A DNA stretch of 64,000 nucleotides. It comes from Skeletonema tropicum (Eukaryota > Bacillariophyta > Thalassiosirophyceae > Thalassiosirales > Thalassiosiraceae). Of this stretch, positions 9,655 through 21,344 are shown piece by piece. Location of the stretch: contig CM074133.1 in NCBI GenBank assembly GCA_037178625.1, forward strand, positions 1,488,001 to 1,552,000. Direction: 5' to 3'. Each line of letters begins with the position of its first letter. Position 1 is the stretch's first letter. Under the pieces are notes generated by a model. That model ran no database searches, was not told the DNA's origin, and saw nothing but the letters and a program-made list of their open reading frames with translations. Position numbers and translations under genes: made by a program.

Positions 9655-12600
9655 GAGCAGATCAGATGCGTACCTGTAGCATCGCTTCTACAAACGTATA
9701 CCTCTGCGCAGTGGTCATGTGCTTCTAAATTATCGCCACCAACTTTACTGGGCCACTAGAAGCGGCTCATGCACTTATTAACGAAGATGGATGCGATATG
9801 GTATAATGCAGTGCTGCTGGCACGCACACACTGGACCTCTCAGATCAGCTATGACGATGTAGCATCGGTTCTATCGGCGCAAGCCGTCTTTGGCGTTCTC
9901 ATGAGCTTGTGAAGTATCGCCACCGAAAAAAATGGGCAACTAGAAGCGGCTCATGCACGTTTTGACGAGGATGGATGCGATATGGTATAATGCAGTGCTG
10001 CTGGCCAGCCCACACTGGACCTCTCAGATCAGCTATGACGTTGTAAAATCAGTTCTATCTGCGCAATCCTTCTTTGACGTTGTCATGAGCTTGTTAAGTA
10101 CCAACGTCAAATATAATGGGCCACTAGAAGCGGCTCATGCACGTTTTGACGAAGATGGATGCGATATGGTATAATGCAGTGCTGCTGGCCAGCCCACACT
10201 GGACCTCTCAGATCAGCTATGACGTTGTAGCATCGGTTCAATCTCCGCAATCCTTCTTTGGCGTTCTCATGAGCTTGTTTAGTACCAACGTCAAATATAA
10301 TGGGCCACTAGAAGTGGCTCATGCACGTTTTGACGAGGATGGATGCGATATGGTATAATGCAATGCTGCTGGCCAGCCCACACTGGACCTCTCAGATCAG
10401 CTATGACGTTGTAGCATCGGTTCTATCTGCGCAATCCTTCTTTGGCGTTGTCATGAGCTTGTTTAGTACCAACGTCAAATATAATGGGCCACTAGAAGTG
10501 GCTCATGCACGTTTTGACGAGGATGGATGCGATATGGTATAATGCAATGCTGCTGGCCAGCCCACACTGGACCTCTCAGATCAGCTATGACGTTGTAGCA
10601 TCGGTTCTATCTCCGCAATCCTTCTTTGGCGTTCTCATGAGCTTGTTTAGTACCAACGTCAAATATAATGGGCCACTAGAAGCGGCTCATGCACGTTTTG
10701 ACGAGGATGGATGCGATATGGTATAATGCAGTGCTGCTGGCCAGCCCACACTGGACCTCTCAGATCAGCTATGACGTTGTAGCATCGGTTCTATCTGCGC
10801 AATCCTTCTTTGACGTTGTCATGAGCTTGTATCGTATCACCACCGACTATAATGGGCCACTCTAGAAGCGGCTCATGCACATCCAACTTTACTGGGCCAC
10901 TAGAAACGGCTCATGCACTTATAGACAAAGATGGATGCGATATGGTATAATGCAGTGCTGCTGGCCAGCCCACACTGGACCTCTCAGATCAGCAATGACG
11001 TTGTAGCATCGGTTCTATCTGCGCAATCCTTCTTTGGCGTTGTCATGAGCTTGTATAGTATCGCCACCGACTCAAATGGGCCACTAGAAGTGGCTCATGC
11101 ACGTCTTGACGAAGATGGAGCGATATGGTATAATGCAGTGCTGCTGGCCAGCCCACACTGGACCTCTCAGATCAGCTATGACGTTGTAGCATCGGTTCTA
11201 TCTGCGCAATCCTTCTTTGGCGTTCTCATGAGCTTGTTTAGTACCAACGTCAAATATAATGGGCCACTCTAGAAGCGGCTCATGCACGTTTTGACGAGGA
11301 TGGATGCGATATGGTATAATGCAGTGCTGCTGGCCAGCCCACACTGGACCTCTCAGATCAGCTATGACGTTGTAGCATCGGTTCTATCTGCGCAATCCTT
11401 CTTTGGCGTTCTCATGTGCTTGCATAGTATCGCCACCGACTATAATGGGCCACTCTAGAAGCGGCTCATGCACGTTTTGACGAGGATGGATGCGATATGG
11501 TATAATGCAGTGCTGCTGGCCAGCCCACACTGGACCTCTCAGATCAGCTATGACGTTGTAGCATCGGTTCTATCTGCGCAATCCTTCTTTGGCGTTGTCA
11601 TGAGCTTGTTTAGTACCAACGTCAAATATAATGGGCCACTAGAAGCGGCTCATGCACGTTTTGACGAGGATGGATGCGATATGGTATAATGCAGTGCTGC
11701 TGGCCAGCCCACACTGGACCTCTCAGATCAGCTATGACGTTGTAGCATCGGTTCTATCTGCGCAATCCTTCTTTGGCGTTCTCATGAGCTTGTTTAGTAC
11801 CAACGTCAAATATAATGGGCCACTCTAGAAGCGGCTCATGCACGTTTTGACGAGGATGGATGCGATATGGTATAATGCAGTGCTGCTGGCCAGCCCACAC
11901 TGGACCTCTCAGATCAGCTATGACGTTGTAGCATCGGTTCTATCTGCGCAATCCTTCTTTGGCGTTCTCATGAGCTTGCATAGTATCGCCACCGACTATA
12001 ATGGGCCACTCTAGAAGCGGCTCATGCACGTTTTGACGAGGATGGATGCGATATGGTATAATGCAGTGCTGCTGGCCAGCCCACACTGGACCTCTCAGAT
12101 CAGCTATGACGTTGTAGCATCGGTTCTATCTGCGCAATCCTTCTTTGGCGTTCTCATGAGCTTGCATAGTATCGCCACCGACTATAATGGGCCACTCTAG
12201 AAGCGGCTCATGCACGTTTTGACGAGGATGGATGCGATATGGTATAGTGCAGTGCTGCTGGCCAGCCCACACTGGACCTCTCAGATCAGCTATGACGTTG
12301 TAGCATCGGTTCTATCTGCGCAATCCTTCTTTGGCGTTCTCATGAGCTTGCATAGTATCGCCACCGACTATAATGGGCCACTCTAGAAGCGGCTCATGCA
12401 CGTTTTGACGAAGATGGATGCGATATGGTATAATGCAGTGCTGCTGGCCAGCCCACACTGGACCTCTCAGATCAGCTATGACGTTGTAGCATCGGTTCTA
12501 TCTGCGCAATCCTTCTTTGGCGTTGTCATGAGCTTGTTTAGTACCAACGTCAAATATAATGGGCCACTAGAAGCGGCTCATGCACGTTTTGACGAGGATG

Positions 12601-13615
12601 GATGCGATATGGTATAATGCAGTGCTGCTGGCCAGCCCACACTGGACCTCTCAGATCAGCTATGACGTTGTAGCATCGGTTCTATCTGCGCAATCCTTCT
12701 TTGACGTTGTCATGAGCTTGTTTAGTACCAACGTCAAATATAATGGGCCACTCTAGAAGCGGCTCATGCACGTTTTGACGAGGATGGATGCGATATGGTA
12801 TAATGCAGTGCTGCTGGCCAGCCCACACTGGACCTCTCAGATCAGCTATGACGTTGTAGCATCGGTTCAATCTCCGCAATCCTTCTTTGACGTTCTCATG
12901 ACCTTGCATAACATCGCCACCGACTCTAATGGGCCACTAGAAGCAGCTCATGCACGTTTTGACGAAGATGGATGCGATATGGTATAATGCAGTGCTGCTG
13001 GCCAGCCCACACTGGACCTCTCAGATCAGCTATGACGTTGTAGCATCGGTTCTATCTGCGCAATCCTTCTTTGACGTTGTCATGAGCTTGCATAGTATCG
13101 CCACCGACTATAATGGGCCACTCTAGAAGCGGCTCATGCACGTTTTGACGAGGATGGATGCGATATGGTATAATGCAGTGCTGCTGGCCAGCCCACACTG
13201 GACCTCTCAGATCAGCTATGACGTTGTAGCATCGGTTCTATCTCCGCAATCCTTCTTTGACGTTCTCATGAGCTTGCATAGTATCGCCACCGACTCTAAT
13301 GGGCCACTAGAAGCGGCTCATGCACGTTTTGACGAGGATGGATGCGATATGGTATAATGCAGTGCTGCTGGCCAGCCCACACTGGACCTCTCAGATCAGC
13401 TATGACGTTGTAGCATCGGTTCTATCTCCGCAATCCTTCTTTGGCGTTGTCATGAGCTTTCTTTGTATCGCCACCGACTATAATGGGCCACTAGAAGCGG
13501 CTCATGCACGTTTTGACGAGGATGGATGCGATATGGTATAGTGCAGTGCTGCTGGCCAGCCCACACTGGACCTCTCAGATCAGCTATGACGTTGCAGCAT
13601 CGGTTCTATCTGCAT
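9655..13615 (+). repeat. Satellite array 1, ~21 units of ~184/186 bp
   Basis: These are head-to-tail repeats; the word ATGCACGTTTTGACGA recurs at 184-bp steps (9953, 10137, 10321, 10505) and later often at 186 bp, where 'CACTAG' becomes 'CACTCTAG'. Each unit contains the strongly conserved core CTGGACCTCTCAGATCAGCT. The segment after 'GAGCTTG' occurs in two versions, one with 'ACCAACGTCAAAT' and one with 'ATCGCCACCGACT', and these intermix along the array. The leftmost unit (9655-9760) is degenerate, and a truncated unit lies at ~10865-10930. Open frames of 73 codons recur, but 184 is not a multiple of three, so no frame continues through the array. The array is homologous to the inverted array at 53.6-60.0 kb. 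It stops abruptly near 13615, before the 3' end of typA. Confidence 0.95.
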
Positions 13616-13952
13616 ATATCTTTTTGTGCAGCGCTAAGGGCTTTGTAACAGTTATATTGTTTATGGGGTTCATTTTGAGCATGGTTTATGATGATTTAAT
13701 CTACTTAGACACAATTACAATAAGAATTCTTATTCCTTTTGTTTTTCATCATTTTTTCGCTCAATCTTTCATTCTTCGCTTGATTCGTTCCTCTTCTTTG
13801 TTATTTCATTGTAGCTCTTAGTGCCAAGTATTTTGTTCTTTTACAATGTATTCATCCTTTGAGAGCTTTACGTTAAATATCAAGTGTTCGTGTGTACCTT
13901 TAATTTTATAGACTATATTGAATGCTTAATACATTTTTATGTACAACAAGGC

Positions 13953-16299
13953 TTATTTCTTCTTATTCTTCTTTCCAGCCATGTCAGGATTCTTAGCCAT
14001 CCTGAACTTACTTGGTGTGACTTCCAAAATTTCATCACTTGCGAGGTACTCAACGCAAGCATCCATACTCATTTCAAGAGCTGCAGTGATACCAACGGTG
14101 ATACCCTTGGTAGCTGATCGCATATTTGTCAGCGCCTTTGTTTTACAGACATTAACTGCAAGATCTCCTGGGCGTTGGTGGATGCCAACACTGTAGATAA
14201 AGGCCGAATCACATTTTGTTAGCACAAATGAAAAAAAGGTTGTAGACCATCAGAGGCAAGAAAGAATAAGTAACTCACATCATGTTCTTGTAGACATCTT
14301 CTCCGGCTGAAACAAACAACTTTCCTCTGTCTTGAGCATTCTCCAATCCGAATGAAGTGGTAACTCCATCCTCGAAGGCAAGGAGAGATCCCTTGTCCCT
14401 AGCCTTGATGTCAACCTTAAGCTTAGGTTTGTAGGAATCAAAGACGGCATCAATGATGGCAGTACCACGTGTTGCAGTCAATAACTCAGAACGAAGACCG
14501 AGCATACCACGAGTAGGAATGAGGTACTGAATGACACTCATGGCTTCTCCTCCGTCATCAAGTCCCATATCTTGAAGTTCTCCATTCCTAGTATTGAACA
14601 AGTCAATGACGGAACCAGAGTACTCCTCGGGGACGCGCACTTCTACCTTTTCGAAAGGCTCTTCAATTTCACCAGTCTCTTCATTTTCTTTGTAGATGAC
14701 GGCAGGTGGTCCAACTTCCAATTCAAAGCCCTCACGACGCATGGTTTCGATCAACACAGTAAGGTGCAATTGACCACGGCCGGAAACAGCGTACTTATCA
14801 GCAGAGTCTGTCTCTTCAACTTGCAAAGCGACATTTCTATCTGTTTCTTTGAAGAGACGGTCACGAATCATACGGCTAGTCAAAAATTTACCTTCACGTC
14901 CAGCAAGAGGCGATCTGTTAACTCCAATTGTCATCCTCACAGTTGGCAATTCAACTGCGATAGGAGGAAGGGGCTCAGCAGCATTCGCTCCACCTCCCTC
15001 GTTAGTGATGAGTGTATCTCCAATTTCAACATTCTCCAATCCGGAAAACATAATAATTTCACCTGCGCTAGCAGCCTCCACCTCTTTCTTTCCCAAGTTG
15101 TCAAAAATAAAGAGAGATGTCAGTTTACCAGTCTTCTTCGCTGCACCAGGTCGTGCCAAGGCAACAGGTTGTCCTGCCCTGATAGTTCCCTGAGAAATAC
15201 GTGCGATTCCCATCTTTCCTTTGAAGTTATCGTAATCGATGTTACTAACCAAGCACTGCAAATCATCAGGCTCAGTGCTCTTTACCTTTGGTGCATCAAC
15301 GCAATCTCTGATAGCATCAAATAAAGGCTTCATATCTTCCTGCATATCATCAGGCTCCATTCCTGAGATTCCATTCAATCCGGATGCGTACACAGTTGTA
15401 AAATCAATCTGCTCATCAGAAGCACCCAACTCCATCATCAAATCAAAGACCTTGTCCACCACGTAGTCGGGACGAGCAGCAGGACGATCAATTTTGTTCA
15501 CAACAACAACAACCTTCATATCTTGTTTAAGGGCCTTGTCAAGCACGAAGCGAGTTTGGGGCTTGGGACCTTCAACACTGTCAACTACGAGCAACACACC
15601 GTCACACATGTTGAGCACACGTTCCACCTTATGAATTCATTACAAACGTACCAGAAGTCAGGCATATGCTCGAAAATAATGTGCAGAACAACAAATAAGG
15701 AAGATAGAGCTTCCACATATGTAGACTCACCTCTCCACCGAAATCAGCGTGACCAGGTGTGTCCATAATATTAATCTTCACACCATCCCTCATAACGGCT
15801 AAATTCTTTGCCAAAATGGTGATACCACGTTCTCTTTCTTGGTCTTCACTGTCCATTACACGTTCTCCTGCTTCATCAGCTTGAGCACTGTCACGGAAAA
15901 CATTGGTCTGACGGAGAAGAGCATCCACAAGAGTGGTCTTCCCGTGATCGACGTGAGCAATCACTGCAATTGGAAGAGAAAGTTTTGGTTAGGTAAATAA
16001 TTTAATTGTAGAAATGAGCATACATAAATTTGATACTCTAACTTCATCCTGATCAAACGAGTCTAGAAGCAGCGAGGCATCATTGCAAAACTCAGCTGCA
16101 GACTAAGTCAATCGTCACCTGACTATTACGCACCTGCAATATTTCTAAGATTCTCAGTAGCAGTAGTTCCAAGATCAGTTTCATCCAAAGTAGCGGTCAT
16201 ACGAAGAGGTTGAGATACACGGTTTACAGAAGGAGTCGTGAATCCTTCAGCCGCAGCAAAGAGAGAGAGGGCCGCAAAAGCGGCTTTCCAAAATGCCAT
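13953..16299 (-). CDS. typA: TypA/BipA ribosome-associated GTPase, plastid-targeted
   Basis: There are four exons: 16134-16299, 15731-15963, 14279-15627 and 13953-14190. All introns are GT-AG and the frames close, giving 661 residues. Residues 1-20 are a signal peptide ending in Ala-Ala-Glu-Gly and followed by Phe, an ASAFAP-like plastid entry signal. G1 is 'AHVDHGKTT' and spans the first splice region. 'ERERGIT', '[12 protein letters not shown]' and 'NKIDRP' are the further GTPase motifs. They are followed by domain II, EF-G-like domains ('[20 protein letters not shown]', '[18 protein letters not shown]') and the BipA-specific C-terminal part ('[20 protein letters not shown]', '[11 protein letters not shown]'). 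TypA binds 70S-type ribosomes and helps under stress. The protein ends in Lys/Asn. The satellite array ends ~340 bp beyond its stop codon. Confidence 0.95.
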
Positions 16300-16499
16300 G
16301 GTGTTGGTACTTTTTCTTTCAACCGGAAGCAAAAAGTGAGACAGCAGGTAGGCGGCATGCTCGTCGCTGATGCTGATGCGCTCGCACAAGAACAACCAAA
16401 ATTTTCTGTGGCTCTGCGCTGATAAGTGCGTGGTTTTGCTGGAGGAGTGACTCAGTGTCATAAAAAGTGACATGACACAAGACACAAATGCCTCCACCT

Positions 16500-16560
16500 G
16501 GACATGACAAGAGGGACATGTGACATGTGATATGTGACATGTGACACATAACAATGACAA
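16500..16560. repeat. Short tandem ATGTGAC repeat upstream of typA
   Basis: About five imperfect 7-10-bp units contain CATGTG/CACATG (fits CANNTG) in the 360-bp interval between the typA start and the next gene. No gene is visible in this interval. A role in typA or neighbour regulation is speculative. Confidence 0.5.
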
Positions 16561-16659
16561 GTGTTTTACTCCCATAACTATTCCGATATCCCCAAGCCCT
16601 CGTACTCTCGAATCTTGTCGGAAGTTTTCTATCGTTCTTCCCGCTCAACATAGTTAGAG

Positions 16660-17322
16660 TTATCTTTTACCTCCGATGCGTTCAGAGATTTCAACGTTGG
16701 ATGACATATCGGCAGCAGTCACATTGTAAGACGTCTCATGTCCTTTCTTGAATTCCTCGAAGCTGTCAGCCCGTTCGACGTCACTTCTTTGTCTCACTCC
16801 ACTGATCATGTGCTCCTTTAGTTTTTCAAAGTTGTCTTTGCCTAATACCTCCAATGCTCTCTTCACTTTGTCTCCCCAGATGTCCACGTAGTCCAGGAAC
16901 AGGAATAGTGCAGCCATCTTCGTTCCACGTAATCTCTTTGTAACTATCTCTTGGCCAGAAATGAATTCACGCGGAATACTCTCCTGAGCTCACCAACTCC
17001 TGTATGGGAAAGGTATACTAATTAAGGGCCTAGATCCAGCTTTCGCAGAGCTGTTGATGTGTAGGATGGATGCACATTTGGCTGGAGAAGGTGCCCGGAA
17101 ATGCTTCCAATCGTGATTGCTCCAGGTAGATGGATCAAACAAATCGATCGGACTTGGAGAAGCTGCTAGAGGAGGAGGATACCTATCCCAATTTTCCATC
17201 ATAAACTTATTCTCAAGAACAGCGAGGGGGTACCGAACACAAAGAAAAGAAGTAAGACCTGAATAGCCAGCAAGCCAACTACGACTAAGTATAGCAATAG
17301 AGCAAACGGCTTTCAGTTTCAT
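16660..17322 (-). CDS. Unrecognised small gene, exon structure unresolved
   Basis: There are two protein-like open stretches on the minus strand. The upstream one (17322 to about 16990) starts 'MKLKAVCSIAILSRSW' with a hydrophobic N-terminus and then a Pro/Ser-rich part. The downstream one (about 16965-16660) has the charged helical segment 'KVKRALEVLGKDNFEKLKEH' and ends at a possible donor (GTAAAAG). An acceptor CTCAG near 16985 could open the second exon at 'ESIPREF', but no upstream donor gives a clean join with a normal intron length. I do not recognise the family. It may be a real two- or three-exon gene or a decaying one. Confidence 0.3.
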
Positions 17323-17408
17323 TTCTGCATAATCTATTTAGACTTGCTTCACCGTGAAGTAGGAATTAAATATTTGTTCTTTGTTAGCTGATTAGATTAT
17401 AATCAGCG

Positions 17409-20400
17409 TTATTTATTGTTACTTGTATCTTTATCACAAAGTGCATCAGGCTCTTGCTCATACCAAAAGCTAAAGGATCCACACAAGGAAATTGGCTCAT
17501 TGAACAAAATCTTCTTTGCAAGATTGCTTTTTATCTGCTCTGGCAACTCATTTGACTCCTTAGCTTCTATATCTTGACCGCACCACACAGTGACGTGCTG
17601 AAATTGATTCCGAGGTCTTGGTACTGGATGTCGTGTACTGCCTGAAGTTACTTGTGGTATCTCCACCTCTATCGCGGCAACCGTGTCACTGTATAGTAAT
17701 GCGGTTGCCTTTGCATTGACATTGCAACCCAGCAAGTGATTGAATGACGCCATCATTTCAGACTGTGTAACCTGCGAGTTGTGAGCAAACGTGCAGTGGA
17801 CCGATCGAATAAATCGATTTTGCGTCTTGTCATTTTCATCGTTGCTTTTGTGACCTTCCCGTTCATCAAAATACTGTTTCACATGTTCAAAGCTATCCTT
17901 TATCTTGTCCAAAACCAAGCAGAATTTTTCGTAGTCGAAGTCGAGAGATGCAATTTTGATTGTTCGAGACAACCCAGCAGGTTTTCGATTCTCTATCTTG
18001 TCAGGCAACGAAGATATCATGTGCGAAAGCTTCATGTTAAATACCTGTTTCGTGTGCTCCAAAGGTGAAGTCAGATCGTCGAAATAAGTCTGGTTGTTTT
18101 GTAGCGCAAGTCGCAATGCTGATTCTGCATCGCTCACGTCTGTACAGTTGATATCTCGTGCCAATATATTGATTGCTCTCTCGAGTGCTAGCTTCACTTC
18201 TTCGGGAAGGGCAGGCAACTCGTTTGGTCGGAAGAATGGATACTCGATTGGTTCGTTGGCTGTGCCAACATTCAACAGTCTTTCTCTTAGAGCCGATACA
18301 GAAACGCGGCGATAGAAACAATAAAACTTCGCAACAATCATGCAGCAGTTTGGCGTTGCCGAGTCAAGTTTCCCAATGTGCGAGTTTTGCTTCCTAGTCA
18401 GCACACGATTCATGCATGTCGCAAGAAACTCAAGCGAGAATGGATAAACATCGTTCCCAACAACGGTATCTTTCATACCTAATGGAAGAACAGCAGCAGA
18501 GATACAATTGCTGACCAAGCACAAGCTATGGATAGAAGAAAATGATATCGGTGGGACGTTCTTATCCAACACTGCGATACGATTCGTCAGCATATCCTTC
18601 TCAATTTCATTGTAGAACTTCCCTTTAACTGCGTCGCCTTGCTTTACGATAATAGATCGATCATTACAACTGGCGAACGTCGCCTCATCAATATCACTGC
18701 ATAGCGCCGATTTACCGGATCCTGGGATTGACGGGAAGTAAACGATGAGACCAGGCCGATCATCTGCCTGGTTCATCGATACAATAGTGTGCATAACATC
18801 CTTTGCAGTGTGATCGCTTCTTAAGAAACCAACAGTTGCATCTAAATCTGGCTGCATGCTAGCTTCCTTCGGAAGTTCAAGCATTATATTGCATTTGGCC
18901 TTTCTCCAGGCTTTTGCCATGCCGTTCATTTTTTTAAGACGCTTGTTATCATCAATTCCCAAATGAGCTAATGATGCTTCCAAATCATCGTCAACATTGC
19001 CAACATGAACTATATTGATTGCATCACTGCATGATTTTGAAAGCTTCCGTATATTTCCAAGGTCATCCTCGATTGAAGCTAAGCAGATAATCGCATTGCC
19101 ATTTTGATGCACAGATAGTAACACATCTCTCTCTGAAATCTCAGCCATATTCCGCACTATCCTTTGACAGTTCAATTCTCTCGACACAGCAACAGCAAGC
19201 GACTCCAGAACATCTTTAGCTACTCCAACAAGGACAATGAGGCCACGACACAGACATTCATCTGTTGATGGAATACTAAAGTGATCATTGTCATACATCT
19301 TCTCAAATTCTTTGTAATGTTGTAAATACGTATTTGACGTCAATGGAGGTAAATGTTCTGGCAAAGGAGAAGTGCAGTAAAGTGACCAACTTTTGAAGAA
19401 TGGCAACCACTTCGTCATTGAAGCATCTGATACTTCCCATCTCGTCAATTGCCCAATCGCATACTTCTCAAAGGCAACACCACCAGAACTTCGAAGAGTC
19501 GATAGCCCATTTCGGCATATAAACGTCCGCACCATGTATGGTAAGAACTTCATCTTTAGCATCAGCTTTTCGTCGTGATTGGATTGCTCAATGCATTGAA
19601 ATGAGTTACTTTCCGTCCCATTTGGAAAGAGATTTTGATCGTCATCACCGTCCGCAATGAGCTCAATGCAAAAACCTCTAAACAATTCCATTCCTTCACA
19701 CCCTTCTCGAATCAAGTATTTATTGTACTTTTGAAAAGATGCATCGTGGTGGACGTGGATGATACATAACTTCCTGTCACTGTCGCTTCCAGCCAACGAG
19801 CTCTCTGTGAGTAGTTTGTAAGTGACATGTATTTTGAGAGAATCCAGCACTGCTACCAATTGTGCCAAACTAATTGTATCTTCATCGAACTTGTCACTAT
19901 CAGCGCGATTCGAGCGTATGATTTCATTGGCAACACAAGTCATATTTATCACATCGTCTTTTATTTTGTCACCATCACTTCTATCGACAATGGGAGAAAT
20001 CTGTCGCTGATTGGCCCCATGGAACTGGTGCAATGCGCTTCGAAGCTGTTGCTCAAAATCATGCATCTCTGCCAATTTTCTTAGATCACAATGTACAATT
20101 GAATGTGTGACATTATCAGCAGACGGTGCTAACGGCGGAACATCTATTTTGGTGCTTGGAGGGACAATTGCCAACAAGTCATCTGATGTAATGCGAAGCT
20201 GCTCCATTTCTATAATTGCACTTTCATCTTTGTTGTTGTGATGCACATAGCGGATTACAATGCCCTCAAGAATATTGCCTTGGAAGATGTCATGGGGATA
20301 TAAACTGGAAACCTTGGAACTCTTCCCATCATTCTCTGCAACGATTTGATTTAGGCTATTGATGACAGTGGTTGTAGTCCCCTCCTCTCGCAAACTGTCA

Positions 20401-21017
20401 TATGCTTTAAATACTTGTTCCGATGCTTGCTTTGAAGCGAATATCCAAACGTCGTTGTGAGGCAGTCGATACTGATGCGCAAATGCAACCAACTCATTTG
20501 TTGAGTAAAATCTTCCTCTATTGCCCCTGTCTGCCACTGCAATCAGAATGAGATAATCTCGTATGGGCACATCTCCGTGCTGCCCTAACATCGAAGTAAC
20601 CAACTCAAACGAGCATGTCAACCTGTTCTGATGCAGATATTCGCTGCATCGATCATATTCCGAGCGCCACTTGTCTATTCCATAACAACGTGCAAAGTGC
20701 TGCATGAGGAGGATTTCCCCTACCATCGTAAATGCATTATCTGTGGAATTTTTGCTGTAGAAACGTTGCCTTCCACTCCATAGAACAAGCGAGCCAGAGT
20801 GCTTGAGTGAAACTTCCAGATAGCCCTGATTTGCAGCAACGTTGGCCAGCATTTGTTGACGGATTTGAGTGTCTGACTTCTCATTTTCGAACTTTGGATG
20901 GAACACAGCCTCTAAACGAATTTTGGTGATGTTTGGTGTCATTCTGCTCCTCTTCCGGCTTACCACCGCGGCGTCAGTCGCAGGAAGGGTAACCTCGCTT
21001 TCAGCCTCATTAGACAT
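17409..21017 (-). CDS. RNL: Plant/fungal-type tRNA ligase (RNL), trifunctional
   Basis: This is a single exon of 1202 residues (Arabidopsis RNL is about 1100). N-terminal adenylyltransferase domain: 'LKHSGSLVLWSG' then 'FYSKNST', where Lys89 is the likely AMP-accepting lysine. 'ELVTSMLGQHGD', 'GRFYSTNELVAF', 'YRLPHNDVWIF' and 'GNILEGIVIR' follow as in plant RNL. 'MKFLPYMVRTFICRNGLST' marks the domain end. The central polynucleotide kinase has P-loop 'PGSGKSAL' (Lys ~769), then 'GDAVKGKFY' and 'AVLDKNVPP'. The C-terminal cyclic phosphodiesterase domain has two His-x-Thr motifs, 'HCTFAH' (~1070) and 'FQHVTVW' (~1140). This enzyme opens 2',3'-cyclic ends, phosphorylates 5'-OH ends and seals tRNA exon halves, leaving a 2'-phosphate. 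All three active-site signatures are present. The RtcB gene lies 327 bp upstream on the same strand. Confidence 0.93.
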   Translation of the reverse strand: MSNEAESEVTLPATDAAVVSRKRSRMTPNITKIRLEAVFHPKFENEKSDTQIRQQMLANVAANQGYLEVSLKHSGSLVLWSGRQRFYSKNSTDNAFTMVGEILLMQHFARCYGIDKWRSEYDRCSEYLHQNRLTCSFELVTSMLGQHGDVPIRDYLILIAVADRGNRGRFYSTNELVAFAHQYRLPHNDVWIFASKQASEQVFKAYDSLREEGTTTTVINSLNQIVAENDGKSSKVSSLYPHDIFQGNILEGIVIRYVHHNNKDESAIIEMEQLRITSDDLLAIVPPSTKIDVPPLAPSADNVTHSIVHCDLRKLAEMHDFEQQLRSALHQFHGANQRQISPIVDRSDGDKIKDDVINMTCVANEIIRSNRADSDKFDEDTISLAQLVAVLDSLKIHVTYKLLTESSLAGSDSDRKLCIIHVHHDASFQKYNKYLIREGCEGMELFRGFCIELIADGDDDQNLFPNGTESNSFQCIEQSNHDEKLMLKMKFLPYMVRTFICRNGLSTLRSSGGVAFEKYAIGQLTRWEVSDASMTKWLPFFKSWSLYCTSPLPEHLPPLTSNTYLQHYKEFEKMYDNDHFSIPSTDECLCRGLIVLVGVAKDVLESLAVAVSRELNCQRIVRNMAEISERDVLLSVHQNGNAIICLASIEDDLGNIRKLSKSCSDAINIVHVGNVDDDLEASLAHLGIDDNKRLKKMNGMAKAWRKAKCNIMLELPKEASMQPDLDATVGFLRSDHTAKDVMHTIVSMNQADDRPGLIVYFPSIPGSGKSALCSDIDEATFASCNDRSIIVKQGDAVKGKFYNEIEKDMLTNRIAVLDKNVPPISFSSIHSLCLVSNCISAAVLPLGMKDTVVGNDVYPFSLEFLATCMNRVLTRKQNSHIGKLDSATPNCCMIVAKFYCFYRRVSVSALRERLLNVGTANEPIEYPFFRPNELPALPEEVKLALERAINILARDINCTDVSDAESALRLALQNNQTYFDDLTSPLEHTKQVFNMKLSHMISSLPDKIENRKPAGLSRTIKIASLDFDYEKFCLVLDKIKDSFEHVKQYFDEREGHKSNDENDKTQNRFIRSVHCTFAHNSQVTQSEMMASFNHLLGCNVNAKATALLYSDTVAAIEVEIPQVTSGSTRHPVPRPRNQFQHVTVWCGQDIEAKESNELPEQIKSNLAKKILFNEPISLCGSFSFWYEQEPDALCDKDTSNNK

Positions 21018-21344
21018 CTTTCTATTGAGGCCGTTATTAGATAGGACTATGCATCTATCACACCATAAAAGTCGGAGGTCGGAGCTACACAGTACCTACA
21101 GTCGAGAGCAGATTCAGATGGTAGAGGTGGAGGTAGGTAGAGTGGTAGGAAGAGGGTTAAAAGTGAACTTGTCAAAATAAATGCCTTATTTGTTGCTTGT
21201 CGTGCATCTTTGACTTGTCGTACACTTGTCGTGGACTTGCATGTCGTGGGCTTGTCAGTTCGTGCATTACGAGTACATTCCAACAGATAGATGAGTGCTT
21301 CCTCTAGGAATGTCAACACGCTTTTACTGATTACAATACTATCT
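21018..21344. other. Spacer between RNL and RtcB genes
   Basis: This 327-bp spacer holds the RtcB 3' end and the RNL 5' region. It contains GTAGGT-type words at 21120-21150 and short imperfect CTTGTCGTG repeats at 21195-21255. No gene is seen. The short distance leaves little room for a separate RNL promoter. Confidence 0.5.

Noticed and set aside
9655..13615. CRISPR array
   Set aside because: Units are ~184 bp with no short-repeat/unique-spacer alternation, in a eukaryotic nuclear context.
9953..13821. Series of near-identical 73-codon open frames in array 1
   Set aside because: They repeat with the satellite unit, overlap each other, and 184 bp shifts the frame every unit; they are a by-product of the repeat, not genes.
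14572..15324. 250-codon plus-strand open frame opposite typA
   Set aside because: It is the antisense of the highly conserved typA exon 3 with no features of its own.
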